From Punctularia strigosozonata HHB-11173 SS5 (lineage: Eukaryota > Basidiomycota > Agaricomycetes > Corticiales > Punctulariaceae): a stretch of 64,000 nt of DNA. Positions 22,102 through 33,659 of the stretch are shown here, one piece after another. The stretch covers positions 218,656-282,655 of the forward strand of contig NW_006767443.1 in the NCBI RefSeq assembly GCF_000264995.1, read 5' to 3'. The stretch's first letter is position 1, and the number at the start of each line of letters is the position of its first letter. The notes beneath the pieces are model-generated. The model was not told the origin of the DNA, did not search any database, and saw only the letters and a program-made list of their open reading frames with translations. The position numbers were made by a program, and so were the translations under genes.

Positions 22102-22422
22102 TGCAGCGTCGCAGACCAACCAGCGCACAAGTGGCTGTGCTCGAACATCTCGATTCCAGTCTCGCGGCAGGGGCAAAGGTATGGTAGTAGGTAGATTGCC
22201 GACGTGGTCCCGGTAGCGGAACAGCCGCTTCCGGTATGCCATTCGTGCAGGCGACAGCGCGCCAGGTAGCTCAACGGTTTTCGTGAGCTGAAGCAGCCGA
22301 CCGCACCGTCTCAGTACCGGCAAGTAAAATACGTGATCATACAATGATGCGTGACACAGGATGGCACAGGACATGCCAGCAATATATTCAAGGGTATCAA
22401 CAAGTCGCGAGCCCTTGGACTG
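22102..22422. other. NUP53 promoter region
   Basis: These 321 bases lie between the tandem genes MAK16 and NUP53. No gene was recognised. Confidence 0.4.
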
Positions 22423-23679
22423 TCACCATTCTGACAGCGCAGCCTTGGAAATGGGTACGGACTCGTATTCCTGTTCGTACTCGACTTCCACTCTCGGACC
22501 GCCTGGGTAAATGAAGATTCAGTTTCGAATAACATAGTAGCCAGGCAAGCACGTACGGTGGGTTTTCTTCGGCGGACGCTTTCGAGCAGATTTAGAGTCC
22601 TGTTTTTTCCGCTTGCCGAGGGTCGTCTTCCCCTTCGGTACTGGAGCATCCTCGTCATCGCTCTCATCCTCGTCGTCCTCGCTCTCGTCCTCGTCATCAT
22701 CCTCCACATCCTCCATATCGCTGAAACCGCCGCCGGAGTCGTCTTCATCTCCGCTTATATCGCTGACGAATTCTCTCTCCCCCCACCCTTCCTCCTCCTC
22801 TTCAAACTCTTCGTTCGCGTCCTCGTCTTCGTCCGTCTCGTCGTCCACCATTTCCTCAAGCTCCCCTTGCACTTTGTCTTTTCCTTTCTTCTCTTGGTCC
22901 AGGACGGCCTGCCAGACGGCCTCGTTCACGTTCAGGGGTGCGTCTCCGTAAGCCTTCGACTTCAGTCGCTCGATGAGCTCTTTCTCTATTGAACGCTCGA
23001 GATGTGCAGCAGATAGCGCTTTACGTTCCCGGACGGCTTCTCGCCGATCAAGCTTCTTTTTCACGCCGATGAGCTTGGGCCTGGGCGAGAGGTCAACATG
23101 CAGCCGTGAGTTGGTCGACGTGAATGCGCGTACTGTTGTCGTAATCGCATCCTCCTCATCTTGATCAAATACTGAGTGATCTTCGTGATCCTCTGTTTAC
23201 ATTTGTGAATGAAAAAGTTCGGCCAATGTATGAGTTCCTTGTCAATCTGGTCCGGGATAAGTTCTACATCCAGGAATTTCCAAACGGTGGAGAACGTGCC
23301 TGTTCTAATGCCTTCGAGTAATTATTCGACAGTTTTATCTTCTCCCACATGTGCGCTGGACTATGCGCTCGCTCAATCGTCTTCACGTACAGGTATAGTA
23401 CACCTAGGGCGTTGTCAGTTCTGCAATGCCGATGATCCAGGTACAGCGCACCCTCTTTCTCCCTCACAGTGGCATATCTGGAGTTTGCTAAAGGGCACGA
23501 TTGCCTGGTGCAGAGTCCAGTGACGTTGTACTCGTTACGGCAGAAATTTTGGGTTGTCGACCTGTGATATACACCGTCCATCAGCTGCTTTACATCACAT
23601 AGGAGCGCTGTACTTGCTTGACTTTGTAGGAGCAGAACTGAGTATTAATGACCGACCAGATCACGTCGTCGCTCTGCAT
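22423..23679 (-). CDS. MAK16: Ribosome biogenesis protein MAK16
   Basis: Mak16 is a nucleolar factor needed for 60S subunit assembly. From 23679 the protein starts [21 protein letters not shown] and continues [21 protein letters not shown], matching the Cys-rich N-terminal domain. [20 protein letters not shown] follows, then [20 protein letters not shown] and [19 protein letters not shown] long Asp/Glu-rich tract (about 60 residues, 22640-22860) precedes a basic [11 protein letters not shown] stretch and the end [20 protein letters not shown]. Two introns only keep the conserved frame if the donor is GC: 23562-23617 (GCAAGT) and 23247-23299 (GCACGT). The others are GT..AG. Its start is only 184 bases from the divergent FMP32 start. 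Confidence 0.93.
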
Positions 23680-23863
23680 GGCGTGGCGAATAACCAGAAC
23701 GGACGGGCAAGTGTGGTGGCTGCAGTGCACAAAATCTCGAGCAATTGGATTCTCATTACTTCAGCTTACATCAGCACACTTTCTGATCTGACCTATACCT
23801 TGAACAGCCTTGAACTGTCTGACACTTCTGCTCCGCTATCCGGTTTGTTGCCCTGGCTCGGCC
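23680..23863. promoter_or_regulatory. Shared MAK16 / FMP32 promoter
   Basis: These 184 bases lie between two divergent start codons. No TATA box is obvious. Confidence 0.5.
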
Positions 23864-24745
23864 ATGCTCGCTCCTTCACCACGCTCTGCCCAGTGCTTTG
23901 CCTCCCGCCTAACTGGAATATATAATCAATCCACCGCACGAAATTCATCCTTGCTTCCCACTGCTGCATGGCTTCAACCCGATGTTCGCATGTCGCGAGC
24001 TATTCGGGACCGGAACTTTCATAGCACACCGTCGCGCTCCGATTTTCACTTCGATACCCATCATTTTGTGCAGAGATTGGAGCGAGAAGGGTTGAATCGG
24101 GCACAGGCGGAGGGGATCATGAGTGCCATGGCCGAAGTCATTGATGAAAGCGTGCGGAACATGACGAGTAATATGGTCACGAAGGCCGAACAAGAGAAGG
24201 TCAGTACTGCACAAACTTAGCCCAGTGCTTCCACGATCCGTTTGAGAACCCCCTCAGCACCTATACACGCAACAAGTCGATTTTGCCCAGCTGAAGTCCG
24301 AACTTCAACTGTCGGAGCGGAACGACTTGGCCCAGCTGAAAGCGGAGAATGAGCGCCTAGTTGCCGACGTCGAGAAGTTGAAGCAACGCCTTCGCGACGA
24401 GATAACACGTACACAGTCGGGAGTACGACTCGATCTCAATCTAGAGAAGGGGCGCATGCGAGAGGAGAGTAGCGGGCAGGAACTGAAGATCAAGGAGGTT
24501 GACACGCGCATCGAGGGCGAGATCGCGAGTGTAAGAGCTGGTATTCAGAACAGCAAGGTAAGCCGCTCCAGACGATGACTGGTACACAGCTGACGGCCAC
24601 CACTACAGGCGACGACGCTGCAATACCTTGTCGGTTTTGGTGAGCGATACCGCTGCAGGTTCCATGATTCCCAAGCTCAAGCTTACATTCGACAGTTACC
24701 GGTTGCAGTGCCCTTCTCATGGCGTACCTCCGATTCAGATTATAG
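23864..24745 (+). CDS. FMP32: Mitochondrial DUF1640 (FMP32/MCUR1-like) protein
   Basis: This is a coiled-coil inner-membrane protein of the DUF1640 family (yeast Fmp32, animal MCUR1/CCDC90), linked to respiratory-complex or calcium-uniporter function. Four exons fit exactly: 23864-24199, 24258-24557, 24609-24639 and 24696-24745, giving 238 residues. An Arg/Ser/Ala-rich N-terminus of about 65 residues serves as presequence. FDTHHFVQRLEREGLNRAQA then opens the domain. A long coiled coil follows (ENERLVADVEKLKQRLRDEI, then ELKIKEVDTRIEGEI). A single C-terminal membrane helix ends ALLMAYLRFRL*. The first ATG after the MAK16 start was chosen; MSRAIRDRNF further in is an alternative. It is convergent with GUK1, 104 bases away. 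Confidence 0.9.
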
Positions 24746-24849
24746 CGCTGGTCGCACTCGTACACGCTTCCTTGGATTACTGTATAATATTAATTCCTCC
24801 ACCCGTTACTATCTACAGCACCATGGTCTATCCCGGCGATCTTCGGTGC

Positions 24850-25581
24850 TCAATCGTCCAGTGGCGGCAAAGTATCACCATCCACCTGTTCCCCCAGCGC
24901 AACCTTCTCAAGCAGGCTGTAGGCCCTATCAAGATCATCATTGACAATGACAAGGTCGTGAACGCCCGGCTGCTTCGCGTAGTCGATCTCTTTCAGCGCA
25001 GTAGCAAGACGCTTGGCCACGGCAGCTTCGTCATCGGTCCCACGACCTGTAAGCCGTGATCGCAGCGCGGCCAAAGATGGTGGCGAGATGAAAAGATAGA
25101 CAGGATTCAAATCCGTTTGCTTTATCTGACGGACACCCTGCAATCGCACGCATGAGCCAACGCGTCGGATATTATACGAAGGAACGAACCTGAGCCTCGA
25201 TGTCCAATATGCAACGGCGCCCACCTTGCGAGACCTCGCGCACGGCCATGAAGCTGGTGCCGTAGAAGTTTCCCGAGAACTCGGCGTATTCGATGAAGGC
25301 GCCCTGGCCAATGAGCTCCTTGAAGCGATCCTTGGTGACAAAATGGTAGTCCTTCCCTTCTTGCTCTCCCGGCCGCGGAGAGCGGGTGGTGTCTAGAGAG
25401 GAGCTTCAGACGCGTGCTGATGTTGTGGATCCCTCCCACATCGGGAAAGAGACTGACGGGACACGCTGAAGCCGAACTTGTGGGGATAGGAAGTGAAGAG
25501 GCGGCGGAGGAGGGTGCTCTTTCCCACACCAGAGGGCCCGGAGATCACGAGCGGACGCAGAAAGTCGGGAAGTGGGCTCAT
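24850..25581 (-). CDS. GUK1: Guanylate kinase
   Basis: Guanylate kinase phosphorylates GMP to GDP with ATP in the cytosol. Three exons (25581-25458, 25392-25190, 25137-24850) give 204 residues, close to the usual 190-200. The P-loop GPSGVGKST starts at residue 15. The first splice joins FSVS to [10 protein letters not shown], the GMP-binding region, followed by [20 protein letters not shown] and [12 protein letters not shown]. The lid and C-terminal parts contain [17 protein letters not shown] and end LPPLDD*. Frames and motifs agree throughout. The ATG at 25581 is the first that gives a normal-length N-terminus. It is divergent from the YANK kinase over 423 bases. Confidence 0.93.
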
Positions 25582-26004
25582 CGCTGTTGCAGACGGTGTG
25601 GTCGTCGCGCGCGATGGCGGCAGCAAAGCAGGCAAACCAGCGTCAATGGCACTGGCACTACTGGCACTGGCGCTGGCACTGGGGCAGTCAGTGGCACGAT
25701 CCGTGATGGCGGGACCCCGGCGGTGCCTTGCAGGTTAAGCGTGTGGGAGCGCAAGTCGCTTCTTATTGGCTGTAAGCATTACATCAATGCTGAATGCGTG
25801 AGAGCGTGGGGATATGAAGTGGGAGATAGGGACTGGTCTCCGGGGTCTATCTCTCCTTCCCCCTCCGCGTCGCTAACCGATTTACGACGTCCTCAATCCC
25901 TCCGTCGTCCCAGGCTGGCGACCACCGCCGCTGTTGTCTTTCCCCACCAGCCAAGGGACCCGCTCATTTCTATTTCTGTTCTCTGACCTCCACGGACTAC
26001 TGCT
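25582..26004. promoter_or_regulatory. Shared GUK1 / YANK kinase promoter
   Basis: These 423 bases lie between divergent starts. A CTGGCA/ACTGGC word repeats several times at about 25650-25690. No TATA box was recognised. Confidence 0.4.
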
Positions 26005-27763
26005 ATGGGTGCTCTCTGTTGCCGGCCTACGGTATATGCATCCCTGGCCCCGCTTCCTTCGTACTTCTGACCGATCCTGTGTCACGCTAGCCAATCGACT
26101 TTGACGGAGAAGTCAACCTTTTCCATTTCGTCCTCCTACGATGCGTTGGGAAGGGTGCCTTTGGCAAGGTCCGTACGGCAGCGCGTCTGCATGCGCCATT
26201 GCTGACGGTATGTTCGCAGGTCCGCGTCGTCCAGCATAAACAGACACGCGAGCTCTATGCTCTTAAGTACATCAACAAAGCGAAATGTGTCAAGATGAAG
26301 GCTGTTGCCAACATCATCCAAGAGCGGCGTCTCCTCGAGGAGGTTCGCATATGCTTCACCGACTGCCTGCACATCCGTTCCTGATGTTCTGCGTTTGGTC
26401 GGCCAGATCGACCATCCATTCGTCGTCAACTTGCGATATGCGTTTCAAGATGACGAAAACTGCTTCTTTGTCCTCGACTTGATGCTTGGGGGAGACCTGC
26501 GATGTTCGTGTCCACGTCCAGATATGATGCTCAGTATTTAACTCTTCCTTCACATTAGTTCATCTCGAAAGGCTGGGCCACTTATCCGAAGATACTGTGC
26601 GATTCTACGTTGCCGAACTGGCTTCTGCTCTCGCCTTTCTCCACGAGAAGCGCATAATACATCGGTGCAGTTTCACCCCGTTTTTGCGTGCCACAGCAGC
26701 TCACCCGCGATTCTGTCCAGCGATATCAAACCGGACAACATCCTGCTTGATGAGGCTGGCCATGCCCATCTCACCGACTTCAACATCGCTGTCCACTACT
26801 CCGAGCGGCGCATGCTTACTGGAGTTGCTGGCTCCATGGCCTACATGGCACCTGAAATCCTCGCCAAGCGCGGATATACCTACACCATCGACTGGTGGTC
26901 ACTTGGCGTCTGTGCCTATGAATTGATATTCGGACGGCGTCCATTCAGAGGAAGGACGAACAGTGAGCTTACGATGAGCATCGGCAAGGACTCGTTGAGA
27001 TTTCCGGAGGATGCGGAGCAGAAATGCTCTCGGGCAGGTATACAGGCGCTGCAGCGGGTGAGTTATGGTGGTCCCCACTATGTACCTAGACTGACACCTC
27101 GTTTGTTTGCGTAGTTGCTCGAGCGCGACACAACGAAGCGGCTCGGTTGCAAGCCTCACGGCGAGGGCTTCCGCGACATTCGACAACATCCTTGGTTCCG
27201 GACAATCGACTGGGAAACGCTAGAAACCAAGACTCAAACGTCCCCCTTTATACCCGATGTCAGTGCCTCTTGTGTTCAGCGCGTCACTGATAGCTAACGT
27301 CATATTTAGTCGCGCAAGGCGAATTTCGACGCTTCACATGAACTCGAAGAGCTGCTGCTGGAGGATAATCCTCTCAAGGCGAAGCGACGAAAGGAGCAAG
27401 ATATCAGCAACCTCAGTACTGAGATGCGACAAATGGAAGAACAGTGCGCTCTTAGGCCCCTGACAATTGCAATTGCGGCTGCTCATTGAAGTCTTTAGGT
27501 TCACGAATTACGACTTCAAGAAGATGCACCGACGATCCTACTACCCTCAGAATCAGATTGTATCCACCATGACCGCCACTTCGTCGTCAGGTCCCAACTC
27601 TTCTCGTCCCGTCACGCCCGGTAACGACCCATACGCCGAAGCACAAGCCCATGTCGCTGGTATCGATACCGAAGGCGCGCCGCACGAATACGGCGAGACG
27701 GAGAGGTACGGCGGTATTCCGATGTCGAAGATGATGTCCGAGAAGGACTATCGGAATCAGTAG
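26005..27763 (+). CDS. AGC-type Ser/Thr kinase, YANK (STK32-like)
   Basis: This is a 436-residue protein kinase in nine exons: 26005-26031, 26091-26168, 26220-26342, 26407-26503, 26559-26664, 26721-27057, 27115-27258, 27310-27443 and 27499-27763. The first exon encodes only MGALCCRPT, a Gly2 myristoylation site with Cys5/Cys6 for palmitoylation, pointing to membrane anchoring. The kinase domain starts VGKGAFGKVR, with ATP lysine in ALKYINK (Lys51), HRDIKPDN (Asp145) and LTDFNIA (Asp163). The DFN in place of DFG is typical of the YANK branch. Then come MAYMAPEIL and WWSLGVCAYEL. The AGC tail has FTNYDFKKMHRRSYY and a Ser/Pro-rich end. Substrates are unknown. Confidence 0.93.
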
Positions 27764-28622
27764 CCTTCTCTCGTAGTTTGATTTGCATCTTTCTTGTGAG
27801 CCCTTTTACACGAGAATCCTTGGAACTTCAATCTGAATGACGACGGATGGTAGGGTGATGTATGTACTTTGGAACTTCCTCTCCTCTGTCCTGTGGCGCA
27901 GCTCGGGAATCCTCCACTCTTTTGGACGTCTTGCCTTCAAACACCCTACACGTATCTTTTTTTGACTTCCACGTTCGAATTCATATCTTCGCGTTCTTCG
28001 CTACTCCCAGATATCCTAATAGCCGCTCTATCGGTTCGTCGCCCTTCAGCTCAACTCGTTTGTGCGACCTCGCCGCGTACTGGCACATAATATCGATCGC
28101 TCCTTTCCCTGATCGACTACCTTGTTCACATTGCATTGACGGCATGCGTTGCTTATGGCGGCTGGTCGTTGCGTGCTTTACGTACATCTTCCTGTCCGGG
28201 TTTTGTCTTCCCTGTCCTTGATTGTCTTCATCTTTGTGGGTTGTTGTGATATGTACATATGACGACTGCGTTTAGCAGACGCGCAACGTGTTTGCGATCT
28301 GCGTTAGAAAGATCGAGGTGAAACCACAAATACAATAAGCCGCACGTACTGGCGTGCGGTGCGGTAACCGGTTGTTCCGCTATTGGGACCGCGCCGGAAA
28401 TATGCCTACCTACCTATCAAGTTGCATGCGTAGGTGCGGCATGCGTATGGCAATCTGAGATAAGTACAGGGATCAATTATACCGCGATTTGGTGATTACT
28501 ACCATTCAAACTGAAGTCATATCATTTACGATATGTACGGACCCACATCATCCACAATTCTACAACAAATGGGCCAGTAATTAGACGTCGAGGAGTATTG
28601 AAACTGTCGGGTGCATTTGTGA
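27764..28622. other. Intergenic, 3' flanks
   Basis: These 859 bases lie between the convergent YANK kinase gene and a small secreted protein gene. They hold T/C-rich 3' UTR-like sequence and one inverted-looking CGCACGT..GTGCGG patch near 28340. No gene was recognised. Confidence 0.4.
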
Positions 28623-29419
28623 TCAGCGGTCACGAACGGGTGCACCGGACTGACAACGGCGGCCTAGCCAGTCAGCAAGATTTGAGTATGGCACAGCTGT
28701 GGTCGAACAGAAACCGGTCCACGCAGCAATGCGACTCCAGAACTCGATCACGTAGGTGTTTCTGCGCGGTGAGATAGTATTGTGTCACCGAAGAGAGTGG
28801 TAACCACTGGACTACTTACGCAGGATAGGGTTCATCGACCGTAGAGAGTAAGCCATAGTATGCGTCAATAATCGACTGTTGGGTCACGATTTGTGTGCCA
28901 GGAGCCGCGATGGCGTTATACAACTTGTTTAGCGGCAAACGATGTGTGGTTAACACAAAGAAGGGGCGCGCGGGCATTAATACCGATTGCAAGAACCTTT
29001 GGGCATGAAAGCTCAGGCTTCCAGCAGCCGTCCCGTCGCTCCTGGCGCCAAAGATTTCGTAGATCCAATCATCGACAGTGCCATTCCAGTACATAGGGAA
29101 GCGCATGGCAGACGGCGTGCATGCTGTCGACAGCTGGAATTCCTGACCTATACAAGGACAAGGTAAATTCAGATTATTGTGTTATTTCAACATGGACCCA
29201 AACCTGACCTTGGGCTACGATTGTGGGGATATTGGTACTACCTCCGGTGCCATCATAGCAAAGGTCAAGCAGGCGTTGACAAGACCCATTGTCTCCGTCA
29301 ACCTGTCGAGGTGCAAGATTTGGCATAAGACTCAAGCTGGCCGCATGATCAATCAGGGGCAAGGCGACCACTGTCGTCATAGTGGTGACGAGAGATAGCA
29401 CGATTGAGAGGGAGCGCAT
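28623..29419 (-). CDS. Small secreted protein A
   Basis: This is a secreted protein of unknown function, 205 residues in four exons: 29419-29209, 29147-28984, 28923-28820 and 28761-28623. A signal peptide of about 20 residues (MRSLSIVLSLVTTMTTVVAL) is followed by PRQVDGDNGSCQ. The mature part has CTPSAMRFPMYWNGTVDDWI with an N-glycosylation sequon (NGT), then AAPGTQIVTQQSIIDAYYGL, NTYVIEFWSRIAAWTGFC and PYSNLADWL. Protein B (32775-33659) has the same three intron positions, and exons 2 and 3 of identical length (164 and 104 nt), so the two are paralogues. A TATA box lies about 90 bases upstream. The gene is tail-to-tail with the YANK kinase gene. Confidence 0.8.
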
Positions 29420-29504
29420 TTATCGAGCACCGAGGAAGGCGATGGGTGAAGAGCTTTGTAGGTATGTTCGATTCGGCGAGCGTCGCTACTTGCCAACCTG
29501 CGGA

Positions 29505-29510
29505 TTTATA
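29505..29510 (-). promoter_or_regulatory. TATA box of secreted protein A
   Basis: TATAAA on the minus strand lies about 88 bases upstream of the start codon, matching the position of the box before paralogue B. Confidence 0.6.
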
Positions 29511-30161
29511 TGGGGTAAGGTAAGCTGAACTAGAACTCACGGCACAGGCCCGCCGTACGGCGACATGCATATTGGGTACAGCTGACCCCAACGTATGACT
29601 GACGGGGGGATATGGCCCAGATACACCGGAACGTTGATTATAGGTTTCTAGATGCTAGCCACGGGATGTTGGATATGGGTTCGCGGAAAATCTACGGAAG
29701 TCAGTAACAGCACGGATATGGATGAAGCCCAGCGTTATATAACGCCGCCTGAGCGGCCATCGGGTGCAGCTTTTCGGAAGATGCAAAGCGTTACACCTCA
29801 AGTCATCGAGGATCGAACGAGGTCATTATCAATAGCCGGAGTACTACGGGTCTAGGAAGCGGGGCATTGCGACCGGGCCCAGATTCCTTGTGCTTTGGAT
29901 CGTTTGTCTAACGCTGTTGCTTCCAAGTGTATCCAGCGCGTTGGCGGAAGCTGCGTATGCCGGCCGCACCATCGACTCCGAGACGTCTGAGGGGCAGCCT
30001 GGAACCTGCCAGACCGATCAATGAACGCATTATTCACTGCCGCACATGACGTATCCAATGACAGCACGCGCACTGTACTTAATTATCTATCTCAGTCGAT
30101 TGCATCTTCAACGTCGCGTCTCATTTCTCCCGCATCGTAACCATACTTCTTTCTACATATC
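29511..30161. other. Intergenic, no gene recognised
   Basis: This is the promoter side of secreted protein A and of ZPR1. Short frames only. Confidence 0.4.
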
Positions 30162-31957
30162 ATGGCTTCTTCTAATCTGTTCCCTGCAATTGGGCAAGTT
30201 GCCGACCAGGCTGATCTCGTGAAGCATCCGGAGAATGAGCAGGCAGGCACGGAGGCAGATGGCGATGAACGACCGGTTCAAGAGATCGAGTCCTTATGCA
30301 TGAACTGCGGCGAACAGGTCTGTCATCGCGCATATAACCCTTGAATCTTCTTTCAGTATTATCTCATTGTTGTGTCAGTCAGGGCGTGACACGTTTGCTA
30401 CTCACCTCCATTCCGTTCTTCCGTGAGGTTGTCGTGATGTCTTTCCGATGTGAACATTGTGGCCATCAGAACAACGAAATACAATCAGCGGGAACTATCC
30501 GACGTGCGTATCATAGACTTCTATCTCTATCTAGTGAATTGACTTGAGGGCAATCAGCGGAAGGCGCGGTTTATACTGCGCGGATTCTCGCTCGGGAAGA
30601 CCTTGACCGGCAGCTCGTGAAATCATCCTCCTGCTCAGTCACAATTCCCCAGTTCGAGCTCACTATTCCTCCGGGCCGGGGCCAACTCACGACGGTTGAG
30701 GGTTTGCTGCGAGACGTCGTCGCCGATCTTGGCGCCGATCAAACTCTGCGCAAAATACAAAACCCGCCCGCGTATGAGAAGATCCAGCAAATACTTGACG
30801 CAATCAAGGACATCTTGGCCGACTCTGACGACTCCGAAGAGGAGCAAGAGACTACGGGGCAAAAAGAGCCGAAGGTGAAACCTTCGCAACGAGACGTGCC
30901 CATGAAGCCGTTCAGTATTATCCTGGATGATCCTGCTGGCAACTCCTTCATCGAGTTCGTCGGAAGTATGGCCGACCCGAAGTGGAATATGCGCACCTAT
31001 CACCGAACCAAAAAGCAGAACATTCAACTTGGCTTGGCTTCTGATGACGCCGCTGACGACGCTGAAGAAACTAGCGTGGGATTGCCCGATGAAAAGGCTG
31101 CCATGGATAAAATCAAAGAACATATCGATCAAGCTGGCGAAGGGGCCGAAGGAGACGATAACGACGAGATATATGTCTTTCCAGGACCGTGCTCCAGCTG
31201 CGGCCATCCCATCAAGACGCTGATGAAACGGGTCAACATTCCATACTTCAAGGTCAGTCGTTCGTGCAAAGGGGTTGGATCATTCTGACGGATCCTTTTC
31301 CTTAGGAAATCATCATCATGTCCACGAATTGCGACCATTGCGGGTACCGAGACAACGAAGTTAAGTCAGGTTCAGCCATATCCGAGAAGGGGAAGCGCAT
31401 TACTCTCAAGGTGGAAGATCGTGAAGATCTCAGCCGAGACATCTTGAAGGTATGGCGCATACCGATCAGCGCATACCTTCTCTCGTTCGCTCATTCTCCC
31501 TAAAGAGCGAAACGTGCGGATTGTCGATCCCGGAGATCGAGCTCGTTCTTCAGCCTGGTACACTTGGGGGCCGATTCACGACCCTAGAGGGCATCTTGAA
31601 TCAAGTATATGAAGAACTCTCGGAAAAGGCTTTTGCCGGCGACGCGTCAACAGCACAAGAGAAGAGCACGTTCGAGAATTTCCTGCGTGGGCTTAAAGAG
31701 GTTAGTCCATCTTCTAGTGTTCGAGACATCGTTTTCACAAACTTCAATCACTCAAGGTCAAGAACGCCGAACGGCCGTTCACAGTGATCATCGACGATCC
31801 TCTCGCGAACTCATACCTTCAAAATATCTACGCTCCTGATCCTGACCCGAACATGACCATCGAGCTATATGACAGGACGTTCGAACAGAACGAAGTACTC
31901 GGTCTGAACGATATGAAAGTGGAAGGTTACGAAGCGGATGCCCAAGCGCAAACATGA
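30162..31957 (+). CDS. ZPR1: Zinc finger protein ZPR1
   Basis: Zpr1 is an essential cytosolic and nuclear factor that binds and helps fold elongation factor eEF1A. Six exons (30162-30317, 30383-30503, 30558-31252, 31306-31449, 31506-31700, 31757-31957) give 503 residues. The protein carries the double ZPR1 module. The first zinc finger has Cys46, Cys49, Cys75 and Cys78 (CMNCGE, then [19 protein letters not shown]). The alpha/beta domain has [20 protein letters not shown] and [16 protein letters not shown]. The second finger has CSSCGHP and [17 protein letters not shown]. The second domain has [20 protein letters not shown] and [20 protein letters not shown]. An acidic loop with a DDSEEEQ stretch separates the parts. 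All splice sites are GT..AG and keep phase. Confidence 0.95.
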
Positions 31958-32675
31958 TCCGCGCCTGGCAAATCATCCTTGTTGCCTTTCCATTGTACAA
32001 TATATATTAGTATCACCCCCCATTTCGACTATAGATCTATAGGTGTGCATTCGTTGGTATTGGTACTGTCAAAGCACGTCACCGCGGGTGTGCGAACTTG
32101 ATTTTGGCGGGCAGGTCACGGGGCAATTGGGCACTTATTTTCAGCGGACCATCCAAGATGTTCCGCTCTCGACGTGTGCATCTCCCGATTCGCCCTACGC
32201 CACCTAGCTGTGATCCTGTACTGGGAAATCAAGCTCGCGGGAAGCTCAGGATAGTAATGCGATGCGGCCCTGTCGATGCTAGACTCGGGCGGTTACGGAT
32301 GGCTCTTCCACGACGATTTCGCGCTCAATGCTCAATCCGACATGCTCGGGCATGAAGGGTCGAGACACGGCACTTTCGGTCAGTACCTCAGCCAGGTCCC
32401 CTGATCCTTCGCTGCGTCCGGTCTATGGACTCTTCATGCACGATCAGCTGCTCGCATGCCGACTTCTGCCGTCTCGTCCTCGGGATGCGTTCGCGAGAAC
32501 AACTCCGGATGCATCGGCATATGGAGATTGAGCTTTCTGCCGCATACCCGTAGAGCAGCATCATAGTCAAATTGAAACGCATTGCGGACAGGTATGCCCG
32601 TGAAGAACTGTCATTGTATGACGCTGGCTGAATCTAGCACGGGCCTCGGACTCCTCAGCCCGTGTCATGAAGGCA
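31958..32675. other. Intergenic, no gene recognised
   Basis: This holds the ZPR1 3' flank and the secreted protein B promoter. Frames here are short and have no motif. Confidence 0.4.
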
Positions 32676-32682
32676 TATAAAA
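32676..32682 (+). promoter_or_regulatory. TATA box of secreted protein B
   Basis: TATAAAA lies about 95 bases before the start codon, the same arrangement as for paralogue A. Confidence 0.6.
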
Positions 32683-32774
32683 GCTGTAGGGATATGATCT
32701 CCTCCACTGATCGTTCAGTCCCACCTTCACCTTATATCCGAAGCTTTTCTGCTGCGATCGACTATCACAGAAAT

Positions 32775-33659
32775 ATGTTCGCTCTCAACTCCCTCATCTT
32801 GTCTTTGTTTGTGCTCGTATTGCCAGTAATGAGCCTGCCAGCCGTCGGGAAGGTCGAATTGGCAACGAGAGCCGGCAATTTCCCTGCCATTCCAGGGGAC
32901 AACGGCTCGTGCCAGGAGATCATACAACTCTGCTCGAATGACATTGGGAACAACGTGGCCACAATTGTAGGAGAAGGTAAGTTTAAGGAGATTACTACGT
33001 CCGGGAAGCATTAACTCAATCGATTCGTAGGAGAAGAGTTCCAGCTCTCCAAAGCGTGTATTCTCGCCGCAACCTGTTACCCAATGTACTACAACGGCAC
33101 CGTTGACGACTGGATTCAGCTGCAGTTTGGTGCACAGAGCGACGGTACCATCAATGGCAGTTTGAGTCGGAAAGCCCAGCGGCTTTCCCAAGACGTAAGA
33201 GCAGTTCTTGTCATTGACCAGACCCGGGCGGCTGAAGATGTTTACAGCTGTACAATACCCTGGTCACAGCGGGTACTAGCGTCGCGTCCCAACAGTCGTT
33301 TATTGACGCGTATTACAGCCTTATCGCAACAGTCGGCGGACCTTATCCTGTGTGAGTTTCGTAAACTTCTTGTGTATGCGCTCTGTTTGACTTCGCCTGA
33401 CAGGAATACATACGTGATCAACGTGTGGGCCCGTATCGCTGCATGGACAGGTTTTTGCGCAAGCAAAGATATCCCGTACTCGAACCTTGCTGACTGGGTG
33501 AGCAGTCTCGTCTTCGCTGATAGTTTTCAGAGCTCAAATAGTGCTTCTAGTTCCAATACTCGGCGACCTCGAATTATTCACCTACTTGCTAGGGTGCAGT
33601 ACTATCCACTCGGAGCGTCGTCTACCCTCATAGCATCGGGTGGACGAAAGCATCGATAA
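32775..33659 (+). CDS. Small secreted protein B
   Basis: This is a paralogue of secreted protein A, 241 residues in four exons: 32775-32976, 33031-33194, 33248-33351 and 33404-33659. The signal peptide MFALNSLILSLFVLVLPVMS is followed by PGDNGSCQEIIQLCSND. The mature protein has EEFQLSKACILAATCYPMYY, the shared NGTVDDWI, LVTAGTSVASQQSFIDAYYS, and NTYVINVWARIAAWTGFC before PYSNLADW. After LADW the sequence differs from A and runs on as a Ser-rich tail; a missed intron there (a GTGAGC follows LADW) could alter the end. No enzyme motif was found. Its role as effector, wall protein or signal is unknown. It lies head-on to the UCH gene end, 416 bases away. Confidence 0.78.

Noticed and set aside
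22558-22992. Plus-strand Val/Leu/Ser-rich frames
   Set aside because: They are antisense to the Asp/Glu-rich tract of MAK16 and carry no motif.
32098-32531. Short plus-strand frames between ZPR1 and secreted protein B
   Set aside because: Arg/Pro-rich chance frames with no splice support or motif.
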